From assembly GCA_004561545.1 (NCBI GenBank), contig SFVK01000001.1, positions 124,001 to 188,000 of the forward strand: a stretch of 64,000 bases of DNA, given 5' to 3'. Both the position numbers and the translations under genes were made by a program. The notes below the pieces were generated by a model. That model had not been told where the DNA came from. It did not search any database and was given only the letters and a program-made list of their open reading frames with translations. Positions 41,755 through 50,218 of this stretch are shown here, in pieces. Numbering within the stretch: position 1 is the stretch's first letter; each line of letters starts with the position of its first letter. Source of the DNA: a bacterium. Its GTDB lineage: Bacteria; Bacillota; Clostridia; Oscillospirales; Ruminococcaceae.

Positions 41755-42987
41755 TTATTGGCCGGCGTGATCGGCCAGCCAGGAGAGGGCCATCCAGGTG
41801 TGGACGGCGGCGCCGATGGGCAGAACGCTCTCGTCAAAGCGGACCTTGGGATGGTGCTGGGGGAAGGCGTAGCCCTTGTCCGGCTCACCGGCGGCCAGGC
41901 CGAGCATCAGGCTGGGAACCTGACGGCTGACGGCGGCAAAATCCTCGCTACCGCCGCCGGAGACCTTTTTCCCGCCGGCGGCGGACTGCATCTGGGCAAC
42001 GGGAATGGCGCCGCGGCCCAGCAGCTGGCCCAGATACTTCTCGGCATCCGCGCTGAGGGCGGGGTCATTGTAAAGCGAGGGGCAGCCGCTGTCAAAGGTG
42101 ACCTCGGCTTTGGCGCGGAACACTGCGGCGGTGCCCTCGCTGACCTCCCGGATGCGCTGCTTGAGGAAGGCGCGGGTCTCCTCGTCAAAGGTGCGCAGAC
42201 TGCCGCGCATGACCGCAGAATCGGGAATCACATTCGCGGCTGTGCCGCCGTTCATGCTGCCAATGGTGAGGGCGGCCGAGTCCGAGGTGCCCAGCTCACG
42301 GGCATTGAGCTCCTGCAACGCCAGAAGGATATGGGCCGCAGCGTTGAGGGGGTCCACACCGGACTGGGGCGAGGAACCATGGCAGCCCTTGCCCTGGATG
42401 TTGATGGTGAACACATCGGCGGCCGCAGCGCTGACGCCGGGCGCCATGATGAGCACGCACCCCGACGGAATGGGCATACCGGCCATGACGTGCATCATGA
42501 CGGCGGCGTCCACATCGGGATTTTTGAGCACACCGGCGTCAATCATGTCCTGGGAGCCGCAGAAAATCTCCTCGGCGGGCTGGAACATGAGCTTGACGGT
42601 GCCCTGAATCTCGTCCTCATGGGCCTTGAGCAGCCTGGCGGCGCCCAGCAGCATGGCGGTGTGCATATCGTGGCCGCAGGCGTGCATCCGGCCGTTGGGG
42701 CAGGAAAACGCCTCGCCGGAGGCCTCCTCAATGGGCAGGGCGTCCATATCGGCGCGGAGCAGAATGGTCTTGCCGGGGTGCTTGCCGCCCAGCAGCACCA
42801 CAAATCCCGCCTTGCCGCAGGGAACGGGGGTCAGGCCCATCTCCTCCAGTTTGCCTTTGACAATGGCAAGCGTATCGTGCAGGTCAAAGCCGGTCTCGGC
42901 ATGGGCATGAAGTTCGCGGCGCACGGCGACCATCTCGGGCGCAAGGGCGGCGGCCTGCTGCATCAGTTGATCCTTGTTCAGCATCAC
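41755..42987 (-). CDS. M20 family amidohydrolase (N-acyl amino acid / hippurate hydrolase type)
   Basis: This 410-residue enzyme has the M20D signature: RRELHAHAETGFDLHDT near residue 25, RADMDALPIEE near 92, and CGHDMHTAMLLGAA near 117, followed by QPAEE with the catalytic glutamate. A late GGSEDFA motif holds the last metal ligand. The family removes acyl groups from amino acids. Characterised members cut hippurate, N-acetyl amino acids or IAA conjugates, and the true substrate is not shown. It is a single-gene unit. Confidence 0.88.
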   Translation of the reverse strand: MMLNKDQLMQQAAALAPEMVAVRRELHAHAETGFDLHDTLAIVKGKLEEMGLTPVPCGKAGFVVLLGGKHPGKTILLRADMDALPIEEASGEAFSCPNGRMHACGHDMHTAMLLGAARLLKAHEDEIQGTVKLMFQPAEEIFCGSQDMIDAGVLKNPDVDAAVMMHVMAGMPIPSGCVLIMAPGVSAAAADVFTINIQGKGCHGSSPQSGVDPLNAAAHILLALQELNARELGTSDSAALTIGSMNGGTAANVIPDSAVMRGSLRTFDEETRAFLKQRIREVSEGTAAVFRAKAEVTFDSGCPSLYNDPALSADAEKYLGQLLGRGAIPVAQMQSAAGGKKVSGGGSEDFAAVSRQVPSLMLGLAAGEPDKGYAFPQHHPKVRFDESVLPIGAAVHTWMALSWLADHAGQ

Positions 42988-43176
42988 AAAATCTCCTTTC
43001 GCTTTTGTCGTTCTTCATGGAAACTGTTGTTTTTCTTCACTGGTATGACCATAGTATAGCACGATTTTTGCGCATCGTATACCTTTTTGTAAAAGATTCT
43101 CCGGGGAAAAAGCGAAAAAAACATACACAAAAAGGCGGCAAAAGAGAGAATATCAGGCGTATTGCCGGGTCTGCTG

Positions 43177-43221
43177 CAAAAAAACCGGGCGGTCCGCCAA
43201 AACCGGCGGCCCGCCCGGGCC
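43177..43221 (-). terminator. Terminator of the HPr-like gene
   Basis: A 14-nt GC-rich arm (43205-43218) pairs with its near-complement (43185-43198). The minus-strand tail is seven Ts. Confidence 0.85.
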
Positions 43222-43253
43222 TTCCTTATTCCTTCACAGAAGCATGGATCGGA

Positions 43254-43478
43254 TTACTGGCGCAAAGCGCTCATCACACAGTCCAAATCATGCTCGTCTT
43301 CACAAACAATCTTGACCGGGTGGCTGTAATCCAGGCTCATCATGCCGAGAATGCTCTTCGCATCGGCAATGCTACCCTTCATGTCGTGCACGCCAACCTC
43401 GTTGTAGCACTTGGCGGCGGCAGACACGATCCCCTGAACTTCGGCGAAGTTGGAAACCTTGACTTGTCTCACCATCAT
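43254..43478 (-). CDS. HPr-family protein lacking the phosphorylatable histidine (Crh-like)
   Basis: This 74-residue protein has the HPr fold pattern. The second half, DAKSILGMMSLDYSHPVKIV, aligns with the Ser46 region of Bacillus HPr, so Ser42 here is the HPr-kinase site equivalent. The region that should read GIHARPA reads FAEVQGIVSA, with no His15. It cannot carry sugar-PTS phosphate but could act like Crh in catabolite control. GGAGG stands 7 nt before the ATG at 43478. No other PTS genes are near. Confidence 0.8.
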   Translation of the reverse strand: MMVRQVKVSNFAEVQGIVSAAAKCYNEVGVHDMKGSIADAKSILGMMSLDYSHPVKIVCEDEHDLDCVMSALRQ

Positions 43479-43866
43479 AAAGACCTCCATAAAATATCCC
43501 ACGCGCAGGCCATCATGCCTGCGGTGCCAGGAGCGGAGCACCTTGCTCTCTGCCCTCCTGACATTGTGCATTATAGCATAAATCTTCCCCACGGAGTTGT
43601 GGAAGATGCACAAAGGAAGTTTTTTCATCGGGATGCACAAAAGGCGGATTTGTTCATTTCCCGTTTTGGTCGGTCTCACAAAGGTTTCAGCCAAAAGTCA
43701 TTTTTTCTTCCATTTTATTGACTTTTCAGTATTCGGTTTTTCACTTTAGGCTGATTTTACAAGAATTTTTCTGTCTGTTTTGGGCAGATCCCCGATTTTT
43801 GTCTAAAATTGGATTGCAAAACGGCACAACATTTTTACATCTTTGACGGAAAAACCGCCCGCTGTC
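43479..43866. other. Gene-free gap with the HPr promoter
   Basis: Minus-strand TGCTATAAT, an extended -10, lies at 43570-43578 and can serve the HPr-like gene; the leader would be about 85 nt. The right half (43700-43860) is T-rich and may hold the end of the tex transcript, but I see no clear hairpin. No gene is supported. Confidence 0.45.
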
Positions 43867-46038
43867 TCACTGGGGAACTCCTTTCATGGTCAGGGCGATG
43901 CGTTTTTTGGCCACATCGACGCTGAGCACCTTCACATGGACCGCATCCCCCACCTTGAGCACCTCGCGGGGGTTGCGCACAAAGCGGTCGGCCATCTGGG
44001 AGACGTGAACCAGGCCGTCCTGATGCACGCCCAGGTCCACAAAGGCGCCAAAGTCAATAACGTTGCGCACCGTCCCGGTCAGCTCCATCCCGGGGTGCAG
44101 GTCCTCAATGCCCATCACATCGCTGCGCAGCAGGGGTTTGGGCAGGGTGTCCCGCACATCGCGGCCGGGGCGGCACAGTTCCGAGACAATATCCATCAGG
44201 GTGGGTTCCCCCACGCCCAGTTCCTCACAGAGGGTTTTGACGCCCCTGGCCTTCACCCGGGCGGGCAGATCCCGCAGCGCTGCGCTGCCCGGGGCGGCGT
44301 CCGCCCCGGGAAAACCGCAGGCGTCCAGCAGACCGCGTGCAGCGGCATAGCTTTCGGGGTGGACTGCGGTGGCATCCAGCGGATTTTTGGCGCCGGGCAG
44401 CCGCAGAAATCCGGCACACTGCTCAAAGGCCCTGGGGCCCAGCCCCTTGACTTTTTTGAGCTGGGCGCGGGAGGTGAAGGCGCCCTGCTCCTCCCGCCAG
44501 GCCACGATATTTTTGGCGGTGGTGGCCGTGATACCGGCCACGCGGCGCAGCAGCGGCGCGCTGGCGGTGTTCAGGTCCACCCCCACGCTGTTGACGCAGT
44601 CCTCCACCACGCCGTCCAGCGTCTCGTTGAGGCGTTTCTGGGGCATATCGTGCTGGTACTGACCCACGCCCACGGCTTTGGGGTCAATCTTGACCAGCTC
44701 GGCCAGCGGGTCCTGGAGCCGCCGGGCGATGGACACCGCGCTGCGCAGGTTGACGTCATACTGGGGGAACTCCTCCGCCGCCAGCTTGGAGGCGGAATAG
44801 ACCGAGGCACCGGCCTCGCTCACCACCATATACTGGAGGTGCAGTCCCTTCTCCTCTGCCAGCTCGCGGATGACGGCGGCGGCAAACTCCTCGGTTTCAC
44901 GGCCCGCCGTGCCGTTGCCGATGGCCATAACCTCCACACCGTGGCGCAACACCAGCTCCTTGATGATCCGCTTGGCCTGGTCCACCCGCTTGAACTCCGG
45001 CACGGGATAGATCACGGCGGTGTCCAGCACCTTGCCGGTGGGGTCCACCACCGCCACCTTGCATCCCATGCGGTAGCCGGGGTCAAGGCCCATGACGGTT
45101 TTGCCCCGGATGGGCGGCTGGAGCAGCAGTTGGCGCAGGTTTTCGCCAAACACCGCAATGGCGCCCTCGGCGGCCTTGTCGGTCAGCTCGGCGCGCAGCT
45201 CGTTTTCCAGGCTGGGATGAATCAGGCGGGTGTAGGCGTCCCTTGCGGCGGCCTCCACCAGCAGAGCGCTGGCCCCGCCGGTCTTTTTGCGGGCAAACAT
45301 CCAGGCCGTGATGGCGGCGGCCCGCTCGGGGTCCACCTCGATGGTCACCTTCAGAAAGCCCTCCCGCTCGCCGCGGTCCAGCGCCAGAATGCGGTGGCCG
45401 GGGATTTTGGACACCGGCTCGGCAGAATCGTAATACTGGGCGTAGACGCTGTCCTCCTGTTTGGCCTGCACGCTGCGCACCACGCCGAAGGCATGGTAAT
45501 AGCGGCGCAGCTCGGCGCGGCAGCGGGCGTCGTCGCTGACGGTCTCGGCAATGATGTCCCGGGCGCCGGCCAGCGCGGCGGCGGCATCGGGGACCTCCTC
45601 ATTGCAGTACGCCGCTGCGGCGGCGTCGGGGTCAAAGGCGGCGTCCTGGGCCAGAATGGCGTCCGCCAGCGGCTGAAGGCCCCGGGCTCTGGCGATGCCG
45701 GCGCGGGTGCGGCGCTTGGGTTTGTAGGGGCGGTAAAGGTCCTCCACCTCCGCCAGCGTGGCGGCGCCGCCGATGGCTGCGGCCAGCTCGGGGGTCATGG
45801 CGTTCTGGCCCTCGATGGAGGCGGTCACCTCCGCCTTGCGCTGGTCCAGCCCGCGCAGGTATTGCAGCCGGTCGCCCAGACTGCGCAGCACCTGGTCGTC
45901 CATCGCCCCGGTGGCCTCCTTGCGGTAGCGGGCAATGAAGGGGATGGTGTTGCCGCCGTCGATCAGCGCAATGGCGCCCTCCACGTTTTTGAGGGGCAGG
46001 TTCAGTTCTTTGGCAAGTTGTTCGGCATGGGAAACCAT
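43867..46038 (-). CDS. tex: Tex-family RNA-binding protein (transcription accessory protein)
   Basis: This 723-residue protein has a helical N-terminus (IPFIARYRKEATGAMDD) and a YqgF/RuvX-like nuclease fold with GLDPGYRMGCKVAVVD near residue 322. Helix-hairpin-helix motifs follow around 490-560 (SVGVDLNTASAPLLRRVAGI, KKVKGLGPRAFEQCAGFLR). A C-terminal S1 domain spans about 640-715. All are in the normal Tex order. Tex binds RNA and affects transcription and virulence in some species. It is a stand-alone gene 22 bp downstream of the YfhO gene. Confidence 0.94.
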   Translation of the reverse strand: MVSHAEQLAKELNLPLKNVEGAIALIDGGNTIPFIARYRKEATGAMDDQVLRSLGDRLQYLRGLDQRKAEVTASIEGQNAMTPELAAAIGGAATLAEVEDLYRPYKPKRRTRAGIARARGLQPLADAILAQDAAFDPDAAAAAYCNEEVPDAAAALAGARDIIAETVSDDARCRAELRRYYHAFGVVRSVQAKQEDSVYAQYYDSAEPVSKIPGHRILALDRGEREGFLKVTIEVDPERAAAITAWMFARKKTGGASALLVEAAARDAYTRLIHPSLENELRAELTDKAAEGAIAVFGENLRQLLLQPPIRGKTVMGLDPGYRMGCKVAVVDPTGKVLDTAVIYPVPEFKRVDQAKRIIKELVLRHGVEVMAIGNGTAGRETEEFAAAVIRELAEEKGLHLQYMVVSEAGASVYSASKLAAEEFPQYDVNLRSAVSIARRLQDPLAELVKIDPKAVGVGQYQHDMPQKRLNETLDGVVEDCVNSVGVDLNTASAPLLRRVAGITATTAKNIVAWREEQGAFTSRAQLKKVKGLGPRAFEQCAGFLRLPGAKNPLDATAVHPESYAAARGLLDACGFPGADAAPGSAALRDLPARVKARGVKTLCEELGVGEPTLMDIVSELCRPGRDVRDTLPKPLLRSDVMGIEDLHPGMELTGTVRNVIDFGAFVDLGVHQDGLVHVSQMADRFVRNPREVLKVGDAVHVKVLSVDVAKKRIALTMKGVPQ

Positions 46039-46060
46039 AGGGATATCCTCTCACTTTCTG

Positions 46061-48421
46061 TTATTGGGTCAAACGGGGCTGCTTTTTGCGGCGCAGCCAG
46101 GGCAGGGCCAGATACACCGCCCAGACGCCCGCCGCCCCCAGGCTGACGGCCGTGCTGGCTTTGAGACCGGGGGTGTGGTAGGTAAAGACGATCTCGCTCT
46201 CCCCGGCGGGAACACGGACCGCCATCAGGCCGTTGTCCACCTTCTCCACCCGGGCGGGTTCCCCGTTGACGGTGGCGGTGAAGCCGTCGTCATAGGGCAC
46301 GCTGAAAAAGACGAGGTTTTCCCGTTCCAGCCGGGCCGTGGCGGTAAAGCCGGTGGAGGTGGCGGTGAAGGACTGCACGGCGGCCGCCCGGCGGGCGGCG
46401 CAGTCGGCGGCGTAGTCGTCGTAGGTGGTGGCCCGGGCCTGGCCGTCGGGCAGCTCGGTGAGCAGGCCGCCATACCGGGCGATCTGCTCTTCGCTGAGCA
46501 GCAGGGCTTTCATCAGCAGATTGCCGCGCTGCCGCTCGCTGGTTCCCTCAAAGGTGTCCTGCGTCACATAATACTCGTAGGTGAAGCCCATGGGGACCCA
46601 GTTTTCGTTTTCATAAATGGTATAGCTGGTGGTCTGGGCGGCTTTGGTCCAACCCTGCAGCTCCTCGTTCTGCCAGTCCTCCACCTTGCCGGTGGGCACA
46701 AGGGTGTACCGCACGCTGAGCAGGCCGCGCAGGGCGTACAGATCCGCATCCGGTTTGGAATTGACGTCCCGCTTGACCCCCACCGAGGGATAGAACTCCA
46801 TGATGCTGGGGGAAACGGTGGAGTTGAAAAACTGGATGCAGCTGCGGTCCAGCCAGAGGCCCATATTGTTGTAGCAGTCGTAGGCGTCCAGGCGGTAGTC
46901 GGTACCGGCGGGCAGGGCGGCGTTGACCTCATCGGCCTCCCGCCAGGTCTGCTGGACATAATCGGCGTCATGATACCACTGGCCGTACTTGGTGATGGAC
47001 AGGTGTACCTGGCCATAGACAAAGCTGAACCCCAGCGCAACGGCCAGCACCGCCGCAGGGAAGCGCTTTCCCAGCCGGGGCCGCCGGTGGAGCAGCAGCG
47101 CAAAGAGCGCCACGCCCAGCATACTGACCCCCAGAATGGCCCAGAACCGCAGCGGCTCATCCACCACGCCGCAGGTGGTTTGGCCATCCCTGGTGACGGG
47201 AACCAGCGCAAAGGCGATGCTGCTCAGGGTACACAGGGCCACGGTGCGGGTGGCGGTGTGGAACTCGGTGTCACAGAGATGGTCGTTTTTCAGGCAGCTC
47301 ACGGTGGCGGCGCAGAGGATGAGCACCGGCATGTAATACCAGCGGGCATAGTAGCTGGAGTTGAAGGCATAGAACATACTGTTGAGCACCGGCACAAAGG
47401 CGCAGACCAGGCAGACCTTGAGGATGCGGGAAAAGGGATGTCTGCGCTTGACGCGGCAGAACACCAGTCCGCCCGCAATGCCCACCACCGGCAGATAGGC
47501 CGTCATGCTGGTGTGTTTGAGGATGCCGTCCTGGCACAGGTCCTTGAAATAAGGAGCGTCCGGCATGAGGAAGGCGCTGTAAAAGATGGCGGCATACTGC
47601 TGGGAGTTGCCGTAGACCAGATACCCGTAGCCGTCAAAGGGATCGATGGTGCGCGGGTTCTGCACCAGGGAAAGCCCCGCCGGGAGGAGCAGCACACAGC
47701 CCATCGCGCAGCCCAGAACCGTCTCAAAGGCCAGGCGGCCGAACAGCCGCGGCGTCAGGCGGTACTTTTTGCCCGCCACCATGCAGGCAAAGTAGATGAT
47801 GAGGAACACCGCCTGCCCGGCAAAGAAAAAGTAGTTGTTTAAAAGGTTGAGGGCCACCCAAAAGGGGAAGCGCCCCTTTTTGCCGTCCAGCACCGCGTCA
47901 TCCAGCGAGGCCAGCAGATAGGGAAAGAGGGCGGTCACATCGAGGAAATGGTTGAAGAAAATATCGTAGACGTTGAAGCCGCAGAAGGCGTAAAGGCAGG
48001 CGCCCACCACGCTCCAGCGCTCATCCCGGACCCAGCGGCGCATCCAGAGGTAGGCCCCGCCGCCGCCCACCGCAAACTTGAGGCAGAGCAGCGGCACCAT
48101 GCACCAGGGCATATACCGGGCCGGAACCAGCAGCGACAGCCAGAAGAAGGGGCTGCCGCAGAGATAAAAGCTGTAGGAGTTGAGGAACCCGCTGCCCAGG
48201 TCGGTGGCCCAGCTGAAGGTGCCGCCCTCCTTGACAAACCGGTTGGCGTAGGCGTAAAAGGAAATCTGCTGGTCGTTGAAATCCCCCGCATAGTGGAAGA
48301 ACCCGCCATTGAGCCCGTCAATGATGCAGTGGGGCAGGAACAGCGCGGCGGCAAGGGCCAGGCAGAGAAAAAACACCTGCCAGTACCGGCTTTTGGGTTT
48401 TTGAAGCGAAGGCTGCCACAT
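46061..48421 (-). CDS. YfhO family multi-pass membrane protein
   Basis: This 786-residue protein has an N-terminal DLGSGFLNSYSFYLCGSPF motif after the first helix, 12 or more helices up to about residue 470, and a large extracytoplasmic C-terminal domain. One final helix sits near residues 755-775. That is the architecture of YfhO, a GT-C-fold glycosyltransferase-like family. Bacillus YfhO and Listeria relatives help glycosylate teichoic acids. The role here is probably envelope glycan modification, by inference. The start has GGGGGAA upstream. Confidence 0.88.
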   Translation of the reverse strand: MWQPSLQKPKSRYWQVFFLCLALAAALFLPHCIIDGLNGGFFHYAGDFNDQQISFYAYANRFVKEGGTFSWATDLGSGFLNSYSFYLCGSPFFWLSLLVPARYMPWCMVPLLCLKFAVGGGGAYLWMRRWVRDERWSVVGACLYAFCGFNVYDIFFNHFLDVTALFPYLLASLDDAVLDGKKGRFPFWVALNLLNNYFFFAGQAVFLIIYFACMVAGKKYRLTPRLFGRLAFETVLGCAMGCVLLLPAGLSLVQNPRTIDPFDGYGYLVYGNSQQYAAIFYSAFLMPDAPYFKDLCQDGILKHTSMTAYLPVVGIAGGLVFCRVKRRHPFSRILKVCLVCAFVPVLNSMFYAFNSSYYARWYYMPVLILCAATVSCLKNDHLCDTEFHTATRTVALCTLSSIAFALVPVTRDGQTTCGVVDEPLRFWAILGVSMLGVALFALLLHRRPRLGKRFPAAVLAVALGFSFVYGQVHLSITKYGQWYHDADYVQQTWREADEVNAALPAGTDYRLDAYDCYNNMGLWLDRSCIQFFNSTVSPSIMEFYPSVGVKRDVNSKPDADLYALRGLLSVRYTLVPTGKVEDWQNEELQGWTKAAQTTSYTIYENENWVPMGFTYEYYVTQDTFEGTSERQRGNLLMKALLLSEEQIARYGGLLTELPDGQARATTYDDYAADCAARRAAAVQSFTATSTGFTATARLERENLVFFSVPYDDGFTATVNGEPARVEKVDNGLMAVRVPAGESEIVFTYHTPGLKASTAVSLGAAGVWAVYLALPWLRRKKQPRLTQ

Positions 48422-48525
48422 AGAGCATTCCCCCTTTTTTGAAAAAATCGGCGCGGGGTCCTTAATATTGGACCCGGGGTGTGCTATACTGGGACTATCC
48501 TATCACGAAAGGTCAGGGGATTGCA

Positions 48526-49128
48526 ATGAAAACTTACCCCTTTCACGCGCTGCTGAGCCGCATGAAATACATCACCCGCTGGGCGCTCATGCGCAACGCC
48601 CGGCCGGAGTCGCTGAGTGAGCACACGGCGGACACCGCCCTTCTGGCCCACGCGCTCTGCCTGATTGCCAAAAACTGCACCGGAACGGGGGATTCCATCC
48701 GGCCCGACACGGTGGCCGCCGCGGCGCTCTACCACGACGCGCCGGAAATTTTGACGGGGGATATGCCCACGCCGGTCAAATACAAGAACGACGCGCTGCG
48801 CACCGCCTACAAGGCGGTGGAGGCCGAGAGCGCCCGGGCGATGGCCAGCCTGCTGCCCGAGGAATTGCAGGGCGTTGAGGAGAGCTATCTGACCGGCGCG
48901 GTGCTCAACGACGCCGAGCGCAGGCTGCTCAAGGCCGCCGACCGGCTGAGCGCCCTCATCAAGTGCATGGAGGAGGAGAGCTCCGGCAACCGGGAGTTTG
49001 CCGCCGCGCTGGAGCAGCAGAAGCAGGCGCTGGCCGGGATGCACAGCCCCGAGGTGGACTATTTTATGGAACATATGCTGCCCTGCTACAACCAGAATCT
49101 GGACGAGCTGACCCGGGGACGGTTCTGA
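48526..49128 (+). CDS. yfbR: 5'-deoxynucleotidase YfbR-like (HD domain)
   Basis: This 200-residue protein is an HD-domain phosphohydrolase. Metal-binding motifs are SLSEHTAD near residue 27, YHDAPEIL near 71 and a later AADRLSALIKCMEEE. YfbR dephosphorylates deoxynucleoside monophosphates. The frame extends to 48481 but the ATG at 48526 fits the family start. TATACT lies at 48485-48490 without a clear -35. It ends 3 bp from the convergent dus gene, with no terminator between them. Confidence 0.9.
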   Translation: MKTYPFHALLSRMKYITRWALMRNARPESLSEHTADTALLAHALCLIAKNCTGTGDSIRPDTVAAAALYHDAPEILTGDMPTPVKYKNDALRTAYKAVEAESARAMASLLPEELQGVEESYLTGAVLNDAERRLLKAADRLSALIKCMEEESSGNREFAAALEQQKQALAGMHSPEVDYFMEHMLPCYNQNLDELTRGRF

Positions 49129-49131
49129 GGG

Positions 49132-50118
49132 TCATTCCTGCAGGCGGTAGACCGCGTCGATGAGCTTGTCCACATCGGGAAAATGCTCCAGCATGGAACA
49201 GTACCGCCGCAGCGAGGCCGCGCCCTTGAGGCCCTTCATATAGTGCATGGCCTGGCTGCGGGCCTGGGGCATGGCGGCCCACTCCCCTTTTTCCTCGCAC
49301 ATCTCGTAAATCTGGGCGCGCATGGCCGCCATGCGGCGGTTGAGGGTGGGCGGTTCCGGTTCGGGGTCCCCGGCCAGCACCGCGTTGACCCGCTCAAAGA
49401 GCCAGGGGTCCCCCAGCGCGCCGCGGCCGATCATGACGCCGGCACAGCCGGTCTGCTCCAAAAGCTGCGCGGCGTCGGCGGCGGTGGTGATATCGCCGTT
49501 AGCCAGCACCGGGACGGACACCGCCGCCCGGATTTCCCCGATGGCCCCGGCATCGATGGGCGGCACATACATCTGCTCCCGGGTGCGGCCATGGACGGCA
49601 ATCAGGTCGGCGCCGTTAGCCTCGCACTGGCGGGCCACCTCCACGCCGGTGCGGTGGTCCTCATCCCAGCCGATGCGCATTTTGACGGTGAGGGGGATGT
49701 CCTGCCCCAGCGCCTGCCGCGCCGCCGCCACCATCCGCCCGCAGAGCGCGGGGTCCAGCAGCAGCTTGCTGCCCGCCCCGCCCGAGGTGATTTTGGGCGC
49801 GGGGCAGCCCATATTCAGGTCCAGAAGATCAAAGGCAATCCCCTTTTCCCGGATGATGCCAATGGCGGCGGCCAGCGTTTCCGGCTCGGCGCCAAAGAGC
49901 TGCACGGCGTACAGGCCGTGGGGATGGGCGTCCCGCAGAAGGGTCAGGCTTTTTTTGTCGCCGAAGGTGATTGCCTTGGCGGAGGCCATCTCGCTCACGG
50001 TCCAGGCCGCGCCGTGGTCCGCCATCAGGTGGCGGCAGGCCCCGTCAGAAAGCCCCGCCATGGGGGCAAAGACCGCCGGACGGTCCGGCAGGGTCAGATT
50101 CCGTAATTTCATGAACAA
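49132..50118 (-). CDS. dus: tRNA-dihydrouridine synthase
   Basis: This flavoenzyme of about 326-328 residues reduces uridines in the tRNA D-loop. FAPMAGLSDGACR lies near residue 17, the catalytic cysteine is in NMGCPAPKITSGGAGS near 104, and the VKMRIGWDED and IAVHGRTREQMY motifs follow. It is the DusB-like form common in Firmicutes. Starts at 50118 (ATG) and 50112 (ATG) are both possible. Confidence 0.92.
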   Translation of the reverse strand: MFMKLRNLTLPDRPAVFAPMAGLSDGACRHLMADHGAAWTVSEMASAKAITFGDKKSLTLLRDAHPHGLYAVQLFGAEPETLAAAIGIIREKGIAFDLLDLNMGCPAPKITSGGAGSKLLLDPALCGRMVAAARQALGQDIPLTVKMRIGWDEDHRTGVEVARQCEANGADLIAVHGRTREQMYVPPIDAGAIGEIRAAVSVPVLANGDITTAADAAQLLEQTGCAGVMIGRGALGDPWLFERVNAVLAGDPEPEPPTLNRRMAAMRAQIYEMCEEKGEWAAMPQARSQAMHYMKGLKGAASLRRYCSMLEHFPDVDKLIDAVYRLQE

Positions 50119-50218
50119 AACTCCTGTGTGATTTCACTGAAACTCTATTTTACCACACTCCCCACAGCCTTGCAATTTGTGTTATACTAATAAGACCGAA
50201 ACCTTTGAGGAGGAAGCT

